DNA of 11,369 bases from an archaeon. Lineage in GTDB: Archaea; Halobacteriota; Syntropharchaeia; Alkanophagales; Methanospirareceae. Positions 5,500 to 11,369 of the stretch are shown one piece after another (within the stretch, counting starts at the first letter, position 1; every line of letters begins with the position of its first letter). The position numbers were made by a program, and so were the translations under genes. The notes under the pieces are model-generated. The model was not told the DNA's origin. It saw nothing but the letters and a program-made list of their open reading frames with translations, and searched no databases. The DNA lies in NCBI GenBank assembly GCA_030019325.1, contig JASEFB010000064.1, positions 1 through 11,369 of the forward strand, read 5' to 3'.

Positions 5500-6703
5500 A
5501 TTTTTTTCTCTTTAACACCTCTATCCCGGGCAGAGGCTTCCCTAAGAGATAGCGCAGGAATGCACCGCCTGCAAGGCTCACATGGGCATGGGTCATCTCT
5601 CTTTTGTCCATTCCCACCTCGCTTATCGCCGCCGATGTATGCCCGCCACCGAGGAGCGAGAACGCATCTGAATTTGAAATCGCTTTAAAAATCTCGCGTG
5701 TGCCTCTTGCAAATTCGTCGTTTTCATAAAATCCCATAGGTCCTTTCATTATCACCGTTCTTGCCTTTCTTATTATCCCCGAATAGGTCTCAATCGTTTT
5801 CTCTCCAATATCGTATATTGGTTGGTTTGGCTTTACCTGTTCTACCGGAATCTCTTCTCTCCTACCTTCCACCTCAATTGCGACATCTTCAGGATATAGT
5901 ATCTTATTACCTGCTTGTTCCAGTATACGCTTTGCTCTACTCACACTCTCCAAAAGGTCTTTATCTACTTTCATCGGGATTATACCGTTAGCGTACAAAA
6001 TAATATTTCCGATGAGACCCGATGTGAGTATACTATCCACTTCCAGCGATTTCAATGCAAAATCTATGATATCAAATACCTCTTCTGGTTTCACGCCTCC
6101 AAGAACATAAACACACGGTCTTTCTATGCGATGGGCCGCTCTTTCCAATGCTTCCAGCTCTCGTTCCATCAATCTCCCCACGCCGGCATCTAACACCATT
6201 GGAAATCCAACCACCGATGCATGCGCCCGGTGAGCGACCGAGAACGCATCATTTATGTAAATATCAGCGAGTGGAGCAAGTCTTCTTACAAAAATCGATT
6301 TTGCGTGCTCCTCGGGCGTTTTATCAAGTGTCTCCTCTGCAAGCATCCTCACGTTGTCAAGCAATAAAACTTCGCCTTTGTCAAGATTTTTTATCGCCTC
6401 TTGCGCAGCGGGTCCTATTATGTCATCAACATACGTTAACTCCACGATTCTTTCGAGCAAGTGCGCATGCTGCTCGAGAGGTAGGAAATCATTACCGCCT
6501 GCACGACCCTGGTGCGCGAGGATAACAACCTTTGCATTCTTCTCCGAAAGTTCACGTATCGTTTTTGCATTCTCCACTATCCGCTCCTTCATCTGCACTT
6601 TGCCGTTTATGACTACGGAGTTTACATCAGCTCTGAAAAGTACCGTTTTTCCCGCTACATCGAAATCATCCAAGGTCAAAAAGGCTTTTAACTCTTCATT
6701 CAT
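5498..6703 (-). CDS. pgk: Phosphoglycerate kinase, archaeal type
   Basis: A 401-residue cytosolic enzyme that interconverts 1,3-bisphosphoglycerate and 3-phosphoglycerate with ADP/ATP. Visible motifs: FRADVNSV (23-30, the substrate Arg/Asp region in the archaeal N-S form), ILAHQGRAGG (61-70), NDAFSVAHRAHASVVGF (151-167), LGGVKPEE (201-208), the nucleotide loop KGPMGFYE and the C-terminal LLGGGHTSAA (350-359). Length is normal. It starts 28 bases after the GAPDH stop, forming a gap-pgk unit that catalyses successive steps. AAGGAGG abuts the ATG at 6703 directly, and a further GAGGG lies at a more normal 8-base spacing; the next in-frame candidate (TTG, codon 9) would match the family start LTLDDF but has no well spaced site. 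The stop is followed closely by the tRNA-Arg promoter. Confidence 0.96.
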   Translation of the reverse strand: MNEELKAFLTLDDFDVAGKTVLFRADVNSVVINGKVQMKERIVENAKTIRELSEKNAKVVILAHQGRAGGNDFLPLEQHAHLLERIVELTYVDDIIGPAAQEAIKNLDKGEVLLLDNVRMLAEETLDKTPEEHAKSIFVRRLAPLADIYINDAFSVAHRAHASVVGFPMVLDAGVGRLMERELEALERAAHRIERPCVYVLGGVKPEEVFDIIDFALKSLEVDSILTSGLIGNIILYANGIIPMKVDKDLLESVSRAKRILEQAGNKILYPEDVAIEVEGRREEIPVEQVKPNQPIYDIGEKTIETYSGIIRKARTVIMKGPMGFYENDEFARGTREIFKAISNSDAFSLLGGGHTSAAISEVGMDKREMTHAHVSLAGGAFLRYLLGKPLPGIEVLKRKK

Positions 6704-6731
6704 CCTCCTTGCCCTCTTTAATCGCTCTTAT

Positions 6732-7754
6732 TCACAGTCCCATCTTCGCTATTCTCTTTACCATGTCTACCACTCTGCACGAGTAGCCCCATTCATTGTC
6801 ATACCATGCAAGCACTTTCACGAAACGACCTTTACCGCCTATCACGCTGGTAGACTCTGCATCAACCACAGCCGAATAGGTTGAGCCGATATAATCTATG
6901 GAAACAAGAGGCTCATAAGAGACGGTGAGAATCCCGCTCAAAGAGGATTTCGACGCTTTCTCAAAAGCACCATTCACCTCTTCCGCAGTAACTTCTCTCC
7001 CTAACTCCGCCACAAGGTCAACCACGGAAACATTAAACGTCGGCACTCTCAACGCAATCCCATCCATTTTTCCCGCTAGCGAAGGTAATACGATCCCTAT
7101 TGATGCCGCTGCTCCTGTGGTCGTTGGAATTATGGACATTGCTGCCGCACGTGCTCTTCTCAAGTCCTTATGCCGTCCATCAAGAATCCTCTGGTCGTTT
7201 GTGTACGAATGCACAGTGGTCATCAAACCCCTAGTTATGCCAAACTCATCGTCTAATACCTTTACCACGGTAGCCAAGCAATTGGTGGTACAGGAGGCAA
7301 GGGATATTACGTTATGCGCAGCGTGGTCATACATCTCGTCATTGGCTCCAGGAACAATCGTTACATCAGGGTCCTTCGCAGGCGCTGTTATTATCACCTT
7401 TTTGCTCCCCGCATCAAGATGTTTCGATGCGGTCTTCCTATCTCGGAACGCCCCTGTGGATTCTACAACCACATCCACGCCTAAATCGCTCCATGGTAAC
7501 TTCTCAAGGTCGGTTTCGGCCAATATCTTTATCTCCTTTCCATTCACCACGAGCGTGTTCGTCTCTTTATCCGCTCTTACCTCTCCATCAAACACACCAT
7601 GCACGGAATCATACTTCAATAGATGTGAAACCCAAGAAGCCTCCGCCGCTCGGCTATTTATTGCCACAAAATCTATATCTGATTTGTCTCGTAGCGCTGC
7701 TCTAAATACAATTCGACCAATTCTCCCCCATCCATTTATCGCTACCTTTACCAT
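6732..7754 (-). CDS. gap: Glyceraldehyde-3-phosphate dehydrogenase, bacterial type
   Basis: A 340-residue class I GAPDH, the phosphorylating enzyme making 1,3-bisphosphoglycerate. It has the Rossmann NGWGRIGR (7-14), the catalytic ASCTTNCLATVVKVL with Cys155, His182 in TTVHSYTNDQ, RARAAAMSIIPTTTGAA, and the C-terminal WYDNEWGYSCRVVDM. This is the bacterial/eukaryotic form, distinct from the usual archaeal class II enzyme (whose start resembles KVAVNGYGTIGKRV), so an old transfer from bacteria is likely. The cofactor-selecting Asp after the second strand is replaced: AINSRA has Ser34 and Arg35 where NAD-specific enzymes carry N-D-L, suggesting that NADP may be accepted. A TATA box about 26 bases before the ATG points to a leaderless transcript. 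It is first gene of the gap-pgk pair. Confidence 0.96.
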   Translation of the reverse strand: MVKVAINGWGRIGRIVFRAALRDKSDIDFVAINSRAAEASWVSHLLKYDSVHGVFDGEVRADKETNTLVVNGKEIKILAETDLEKLPWSDLGVDVVVESTGAFRDRKTASKHLDAGSKKVIITAPAKDPDVTIVPGANDEMYDHAAHNVISLASCTTNCLATVVKVLDDEFGITRGLMTTVHSYTNDQRILDGRHKDLRRARAAAMSIIPTTTGAAASIGIVLPSLAGKMDGIALRVPTFNVSVVDLVAELGREVTAEEVNGAFEKASKSSLSGILTVSYEPLVSIDYIGSTYSAVVDAESTSVIGGKGRFVKVLAWYDNEWGYSCRVVDMVKRIAKMGL

Positions 7755-7775
7755 GTAAGGAGGTTGATTCTCTTC

Positions 7776-7785
7776 ATTTATATAG
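7776..7785 (-). promoter_or_regulatory. TATA box of the gap-pgk operon
   Basis: On the minus strand CTATATAAAT is centred about 26 bases before the GAPDH ATG and lies just past the TctA-family stop codon. The spacing implies that transcription starts at or next to the start codon. The bases between are TCAACCTCCTTAC, which cannot act as a Shine-Dalgarno site, in agreement with leaderless initiation. Confidence 0.65.
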
Positions 7786-7790
7786 TTTAT

Positions 7791-9113
7791 TCATATTTGC
7801 CACAGTATGACGATTATCGGCAAGAGCAACACGCCCATACAGTTACTCCGTCTTACGCCGAAATAAATCGGAATAAGCCCTATGCATGAGCCTATGAGAA
7901 GAACCAGCAATCCTAGAGCACCGGTAAAAAGAAAAACGAGCACAGCGAGGAAAATTGCAATGCCGCTCAGCATCTTTCGATACGGTATTTTCACGAATTG
8001 TACAGAGAACTGCTTGCCGACGTATCTGGTAATGAAAAACGAGAAGGGGGATGCAATTAATGCTGCTATGAGCAGATAAATCAATGCTGAAGGCGGAATG
8101 AGTCTTTCCCATGCTTGGACCTCTAAGAGGCGGCTTATCGCTATCGTGGCTCCACTTCTCGCACGTGAGATGAGAAAGAGTGTTTCGAGGCAGAAAAACA
8201 CATTTGCCGTGTTAACGCTGCTCAACGTGACAATTACCTGCTCAGGCTCTCTCGTTCTTCTTGCAAGCATTGCCATCACGGTTGCATGTGCAGGGGTGAT
8301 TCCGGGCAGAACGCTAACTAAGGTACCAAAAACCGAGCCTGATATAACCGATTTTATAACGCCTCCTTTCTCCAGTACCGGCTCTTCGACCCTCTGCTCC
8401 GGTATCTCAGGCGTGTACAGGAGCGAAAATAAGATGGTTGAGAGTCCAAACAACCCGGTAAGTGCAGGAAAAAGCATTGTAGAGCGAAGAAAGAATGGCG
8501 CGTGCACCGGCATGTTCAGTACCACATAACCAAACAACCCGGAAAGGATAAAGACAAAGGAAGAGAGAAGGATAGCCTGGTATGCTGCCATTCGTTCGCT
8601 GAAGCTCTCGGTGAGGATAAGCAGTGCGGATATTCCAATGAGCAGGTAGAGCATCGAGCCTCGAAGCAGTTCGTAGAAGTGAAACGAGGAGAAGATGAAA
8701 TAGAACGGGATAATGAAGAGGAAAGAGAAGATAACCGCACCGAAACTGCCTATTACTGAAAGGACTGTTGCTTCGTAGGCGCGACCCTCCAGAAGTAAGC
8801 GGTGTGCAGGCAGCAAAGCGAGTGCGGTATCCCCTTCGGGCGCTCCGATGAATGCTGCGGGTATAAAATTCAAAAAAGTATGTGCTACGGAAGCGGCAAG
8901 GATAATGGACGCAACCAAGACAAGTAACATATCAGGAGGAACAAGCGCATTTAACAAAGGTGACCCAGCTACTATCATCGGGGTAATGGCGAGGAGGATA
9001 AAGGCAACATTATTGGGATGGAAGCCTGGAACAAGCCCTGTTATTGTGCCTAACAGCACGCCGAGCATCGAAAATGCAAAGAGCAATAGCAAGAACAAAA
9101 AAGAGTCCGTCAT
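7791..9113 (-). CDS. TctA-family (COG1784-like) polytopic membrane protein
   Basis: A 440-residue, almost wholly hydrophobic protein with about 10-12 spans. It carries the TctA/DUF112 pattern twice, as the internal duplication of the family predicts: GTITGLVPGFHPNNVA (22-37) with IGAPEGDTALALLPAHRLL (89-107) in the first half, and GTLVSVLPGITPAHATVM (263-280) with SSVNTANVFFCLETLF in the second. TctA is the large membrane subunit of tripartite tricarboxylate transporters in bacteria. Archaeal COG1784 members occur alone, without TctB or the TctC binding protein, and neither partner is seen here, so the substrate is unknown. Start ATG at 9113. A possible Shine-Dalgarno TAGGAG lies 20 bases off, nearer to an out-of-frame ATGACCTGA, so the start is only fairly sure. 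It ends 36 bases before the GAPDH start on the same strand. Confidence 0.88.
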   Translation of the reverse strand: MTDSFLFLLLLFAFSMLGVLLGTITGLVPGFHPNNVAFILLAITPMIVAGSPLLNALVPPDMLLVLVASIILAASVAHTFLNFIPAAFIGAPEGDTALALLPAHRLLLEGRAYEATVLSVIGSFGAVIFSFLFIIPFYFIFSSFHFYELLRGSMLYLLIGISALLILTESFSERMAAYQAILLSSFVFILSGLFGYVVLNMPVHAPFFLRSTMLFPALTGLFGLSTILFSLLYTPEIPEQRVEEPVLEKGGVIKSVISGSVFGTLVSVLPGITPAHATVMAMLARRTREPEQVIVTLSSVNTANVFFCLETLFLISRARSGATIAISRLLEVQAWERLIPPSALIYLLIAALIASPFSFFITRYVGKQFSVQFVKIPYRKMLSGIAIFLAVLVFLFTGALGLLVLLIGSCIGLIPIYFGVRRSNCMGVLLLPIIVILWQI

Positions 9114-9233
9114 CTTTCAGGTCATCGTATCTCCTATTCTCTAAGAGATGTTTCACTTTTTGTTTAAGAAAAGGGGGGTTGTCTTTGATATTAAATCGAA
9201 ATTATTCTATTATTCACTTTTTGATAGAGAGAG

Positions 9234-9243
9234 TTTATATAAT
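9234..9243 (+). promoter_or_regulatory. TATA box for the zinc-finger gene
   Basis: TTTATATAAT lies about 52 bases before the C2H2 ATG at 9291, predicting a start of transcription near 9265 and a leader of about 25 bases. The leader would hold the mini-frame at 9271-9294. The rest of the 177-base gap to the TctA-family gene is AT-rich and holds a small palindrome TCTCTAAGAGA, with no other gene. Confidence 0.6.
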
Positions 9244-9270
9244 ATGTTGTTGAGATGAAATAGTGGGAAC

Positions 9271-9294
9271 ATGGAGGTAAAAAGCAAGAGATGA
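9271..9294 (+). promoter_or_regulatory. Possible 7-codon leader frame overlapping the zinc-finger start
   Basis: ATG GAG GTA AAA AGC AAG AGA TGA ends in the ATGA shared with the zinc-finger start codon, so ribosomes finishing the mini-frame would be positioned to reinitiate. The first ATG is a few bases from the predicted transcription start. The alternative is that GGAGGT (9273-9278) simply acts as a Shine-Dalgarno site with a long 12-base spacing. Both readings are inferred. Confidence 0.3.
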
Positions 9295-9569
9295 AAGAAT
9301 ATAAATGCAAGTATTGTGGCGAAACATTTGAGAAGCCATTACTGTTGGCTCGCCATGTAAGATCCACGCATAAAAGAGCAAAGACAAGAGAAAAGAGAGG
9401 GGTTGAGAAAGAAAAACTGTCAGATCAGATTAACAGAACTATTGAAGCTATAGGTATTCTGAAGGGATTGCAGGTATCGCCTAATCTGAGTCAAGGGGAA
9501 AAGAAACTATTGCAAGAGGTATCACAGGGAATTGAAGAGCTTTTGGCATATACACAGAGGAGCAAATGA
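9291..9569 (+). CDS. Small C2H2 zinc-finger protein
   Basis: A 92-residue soluble protein with one classical finger at the N-terminus: Cys6, Cys9, His22 and His27 (C-x2-C-x12-H-x4-H), in YKCKYCGETFEKPLLLARHV, with the usual hydrophobic core positions Phe13 and Leu19. A basic linker (KRAKTREKRGVEKEK) and a C-terminal helical region (about 43-92, QINRTIEAIGILKGLQ and LLQEVSQGIEELLAYTQ) follow and may mediate dimerisation. Single-finger proteins are widespread in archaea and are presumed DNA- or RNA-binding; the target is unknown. It has its own TATA box, and the downstream glycosyltransferase starts about 165 bases later, so the two need not form an operon. Confidence 0.85.
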   Translation: MKEYKCKYCGETFEKPLLLARHVRSTHKRAKTREKRGVEKEKLSDQINRTIEAIGILKGLQVSPNLSQGEKKLLQEVSQGIEELLAYTQRSK

Positions 9570-9734
9570 AGGGCTACCCGAATAGCTAAAAGCTTCTGTC
9601 GTACTTTAGGTATTGGGAAAGCATTTTGAGGATAGGGTGAGTGTATTAGAGTTTGGATCAGGTTAGAACTTGTAAATGTGGTAAACTTCGCTCGTCATCG
9701 GAGCATTTTTCTATTGAACGTGGGTGATGGATCC

Positions 9735-10988
9735 TTGAAAGTTACAATGGTAATTCCATCTTATTGGACACGAGAAAGAAGTATTGGCTGGAATGAAGTT
9801 GATGCTATCTATGACCATCCTGCACCTTTAGATAGCGAAGCTACATTAGCGAGAGCTATAAAGAGTATAGAAATTTTAAGCGATACGGATTTTCGACTGG
9901 TAATAATTGCTGTTGCCACTTCAGAAGATATCGAACTCAAAGTTGAAAAGAAGGTAGCCGATATCGTCACATCAACATCGGCGACTATTGGAGTAGAGGT
10001 ATTGCTATTCGGGCCTTCCAAGCTTAAGCAGATACATGATCGATTCATCAGTGAAGACAAACAGGAGTATATTGAACTTCTTCAACTTCGGAGCTATTCT
10101 AATATTCGAAATGTATGCATTTTTATTCCACACATCCTCGATTCAGAAGTAGCAGTGCTTATTGATGATGACGAGATATTTAAAGATCCGGAATTTATGT
10201 CAAAAGCTAAGGAATTTATCGGTAAAAATGTTGGAGGCCAAATTATCAATGCAGTAGCGGGTTATTACCTTCAACCAGACGGGGATTACCACATTAAAAG
10301 AGCATTTCGTCCCTGGATGAAATATTGGGACCCTTATGAGAGGATGAATGAAGCTTTTGAGAAGATAATTGGGCCTGAACCGAGGTTAAAAGAGACTCCT
10401 TTTGTATTTGGTGGGAACATGATTATCCATCGAAATCTTTTTAGTGTTGTGCCTTTTGATCCTAAGGTCGCGAGAGGAGAGGATATAGACTTTTTGATAA
10501 ATGCAAAGATGTTTGGATTTCCCTTTTTCCTGGATAATCAACTATCCATTACGCACCTCCCACCCCCTAAGATACATCCCACCTGGCTGCAGTTGAGAGT
10601 CGATATTTATCGGTTTGTGTATGAGCGAGCAAAGATTGAGCACCAAAAAGAGATAAAGGGAATGACAAAGGTTTACCCTGAGGATTTTGACCCTTATCCA
10701 GGCGCTTTTTTGAAACGAGATCTTGAAGAGAAGATAGCAAGATCATGCAAACTGTTATCAGAAGAGTATCTTGCTCAGGGTGATAGGAACGATAGTGAAG
10801 AGGCATTAAAGAATATCACACTTGCTAAAACCGATGCGGTGCCAGAATACGACCCTTTTCAGAGCCTATGTGCGCTTCAAAAACGCTGGGCGGAATTAAT
10901 GGCATATACAAGCAAAAGAGAAGTTCGTTCGCGTATACGGCAATCATTCATCGGGGAAGTGATGAAGAAGTCGATGGGAATACCGTAG
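9735..10988 (+). CDS. GT-A fold glycosyltransferase, family 2-like
   Basis: A 417-residue cytosolic-looking protein that begins KVTMVIPSYW, the first strand of a GT2 nucleotide-sugar fold, and carries the metal/donor motif VLIDDDEIF (Asp residues at about 144-146), FVFGGNMIIH for the acceptor side, and RGEDIDFL (about 247-254) with a following THLPPP, typical of the catalytic base and C-terminal metal ligand region. About 120 helical residues follow. Donor and acceptor are not known; glucosylglycerate- or mannosylglycerate-like synthases are one loose comparison. The open frame extends upstream to a GTG at 9678. TTG at 9735 is preferred because GGTGATGG precedes it by about 5 bases and the family fold begins there; ATG 9747 is a third choice. 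The 100 or so bases between the zinc-finger stop and 9678 show no gene. The neighbouring photolyase relic starts 40 bases after the stop. Confidence 0.82.
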   Translation: MKVTMVIPSYWTRERSIGWNEVDAIYDHPAPLDSEATLARAIKSIEILSDTDFRLVIIAVATSEDIELKVEKKVADIVTSTSATIGVEVLLFGPSKLKQIHDRFISEDKQEYIELLQLRSYSNIRNVCIFIPHILDSEVAVLIDDDEIFKDPEFMSKAKEFIGKNVGGQIINAVAGYYLQPDGDYHIKRAFRPWMKYWDPYERMNEAFEKIIGPEPRLKETPFVFGGNMIIHRNLFSVVPFDPKVARGEDIDFLINAKMFGFPFFLDNQLSITHLPPPKIHPTWLQLRVDIYRFVYERAKIEHQKEIKGMTKVYPEDFDPYPGAFLKRDLEEKIARSCKLLSEEYLAQGDRNDSEEALKNITLAKTDAVPEYDPFQSLCALQKRWAELMAYTSKREVRSRIRQSFIGEVMKKSMGIP

Positions 10989-10993
10989 AGGTG

Positions 10994-11004
10994 ACTTTAT
11001 AAGT
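10994..11004 (+). promoter_or_regulatory. TATA-like box for the photolyase relic
   Basis: ACTTTATAAGT is centred about 28 bases before a GTG at 11028, which fits a leaderless start there. It overlaps GAGGTGA (10988-10994), which is too far from either candidate start codon to be its Shine-Dalgarno site. Confidence 0.4.
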
Positions 11005-11027
11005 GCTCATAAATGTCGGGAAGAGGT

Positions 11028-11345
11028 GTGAATCAAAAACGAGTGCGCATTCTAAAGGGCGGCGGTAAGAAAACCGGCCCGGTTATCTACTGGATGAATC
11101 GGGACCAACGTGTACCTGATAATTGGGCTCTTCTCTTTATCCAAGAGATTGCATTAAGGCAGAAAGTCTCATTGGCAGTCGTTTTTTGCGGTGTAGCATG
11201 GTGTTTTGGAACGCATGATTGCCCGTGGCGGGAAAGGGGGATTTTTGGGAAGATACGATATATGAATGCAGAGGGTCTGAGGAGAAAATTTGACGCCGAG
11301 GGGTATGTTAAAAAAATAAAAAAACTTGATCAGGTTCTGGGCTGA
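11028..11345 (+). pseudogene. Class II CPD photolyase with large in-frame internal deletion
   Basis: The first part (NQKRVRILK, GPVIYWMNRDQRVPDNWALL, then KVSLAVVFC) is the N-terminus of class II cyclobutane-dimer photolyases. Directly after it, with no frame change, comes GVAWCFGTHDCPWRERGIFG and IRYMNAEGLRRKFDAEGYV, the last 50 or so residues of the same family. The join is at about 11189/11190. Family members are about 450-470 residues, so roughly 350 residues are missing, including nearly all of the antenna domain and the whole FAD-binding and catalytic core. The 105-residue product cannot repair DNA by the known mechanism. GTG at 11028 is preferred, matching the MNPKRIR-type family start and the TATA spacing; ATG at 11013 (five codons earlier, stop just before it) is the alternative. 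An assembly error at the join is possible. Confidence 0.85.
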
Positions 11346-11369
11346 AATGTCCAATGAGGACATTTCAGC
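11341..11369. repeat. Perfect 12-bp palindrome at the right edge
   Basis: GCTGAAATGTCC (11341-11352) and GGACATTTCAGC (11358-11369) are exact inverse complements around AATGA. The left arm contains the stop codon (TGA, 11343-11345) of the photolyase relic. The window ends on the last base of the right arm. It may be a terminator-like hairpin, the end of an insertion sequence, or a dispersed repeat at which the contig assembly stopped. No U-tract can be checked because the sequence ends. Confidence 0.6.

Noticed and set aside
6925..7758. Long 277-codon open frame on the plus strand opposite GAPDH
   Set aside because: It is antisense to a fully conserved GAPDH gene, has no recognisable domain and is explained by codon bias of the real gene.
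7756..7767. Strong Shine-Dalgarno-like TAAGGAGGTTGA on the plus strand
   Set aside because: No plus-strand gene starts within reach; the region is the promoter of the minus-strand gap gene.
8098..8529. 143-codon plus-strand frame inside the TctA-family gene
   Set aside because: It lies antisense to a continuous, conserved membrane-protein frame and has no start signal or domain of its own.
1..11369. A new multi-gene defence or biosynthetic system
   Set aside because: Apart from single genes of unknown substrate, the window is housekeeping genes and relics; no cluster of co-directional unknown genes is present.

Overview
This looks like an archaeal chromosome fragment. It carries two archaeal RNase P protein genes (Rpp30 and Pop5 homologues), a Thg1-type tRNA-His guanylyltransferase, a short archaeal PRC-barrel protein, an archaeal-type phosphoglycerate kinase, a COG1784-type TctA-family membrane protein and a UbiA prenyltransferase of the kind used for archaeal lipids. 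TATA boxes sit about 25-30 bases before several start codons, and few genes have a well placed Shine-Dalgarno site, so much of the transcription is probably leaderless. A bacterial-type (class I) GAPDH and a class II photolyase relic suggest a methanogen- or methanotroph-related lineage (Methanomicrobia, ANME-1 or Syntropharchaeia). That lineage call is an inference, not something the sequence proves.

Layout from left to right. At 1-507 (minus) is an IS5-type transposase cut by the window edge and broken by a 5-bp tandem duplication. At 619-693 is a CAT-anticodon tRNA. At 767-1849 (minus) are a PRC-barrel gene and then thg1, probably one transcript. Their promoter is a palindromic TATA box shared with a divergent site-2 protease/CBS gene (1910-3070, plus). 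That gene converges on the RNase P pair rnp3-rnp2 (4258 down to 3084, minus), which is split by an imperfect palindromic repeat of about 150 bp. A 23-codon possible membrane peptide lies between rnp3 and the upstream UbiA gene (4380-5282, minus). Next come a hairpin, tRNA-Arg(CCG) (5388-5459, minus), the gap-pgk operon (7754 down to 5498, minus) and a TctA-family permease (7791-9113, minus). The right part is plus-strand: a small C2H2 zinc-finger protein, a GT2-like glycosyltransferase, and a class II photolyase reduced to its two ends by an in-frame internal deletion. The window stops exactly at the end of a perfect 12-bp palindrome.

GAPDH and PGK form the central step pair of glycolysis/gluconeogenesis. 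RNase P proteins, Thg1 and the tRNAs belong to tRNA maturation, UbiA to lipid or quinone synthesis, and the site-2 protease to membrane proteolysis. These are mostly unrelated housekeeping blocks. I see no new multi-gene defence or biosynthetic system. The best leads are the deleted photolyase, the repeat inside the RNase P pair, the small membrane peptide and the palindrome at the right edge.
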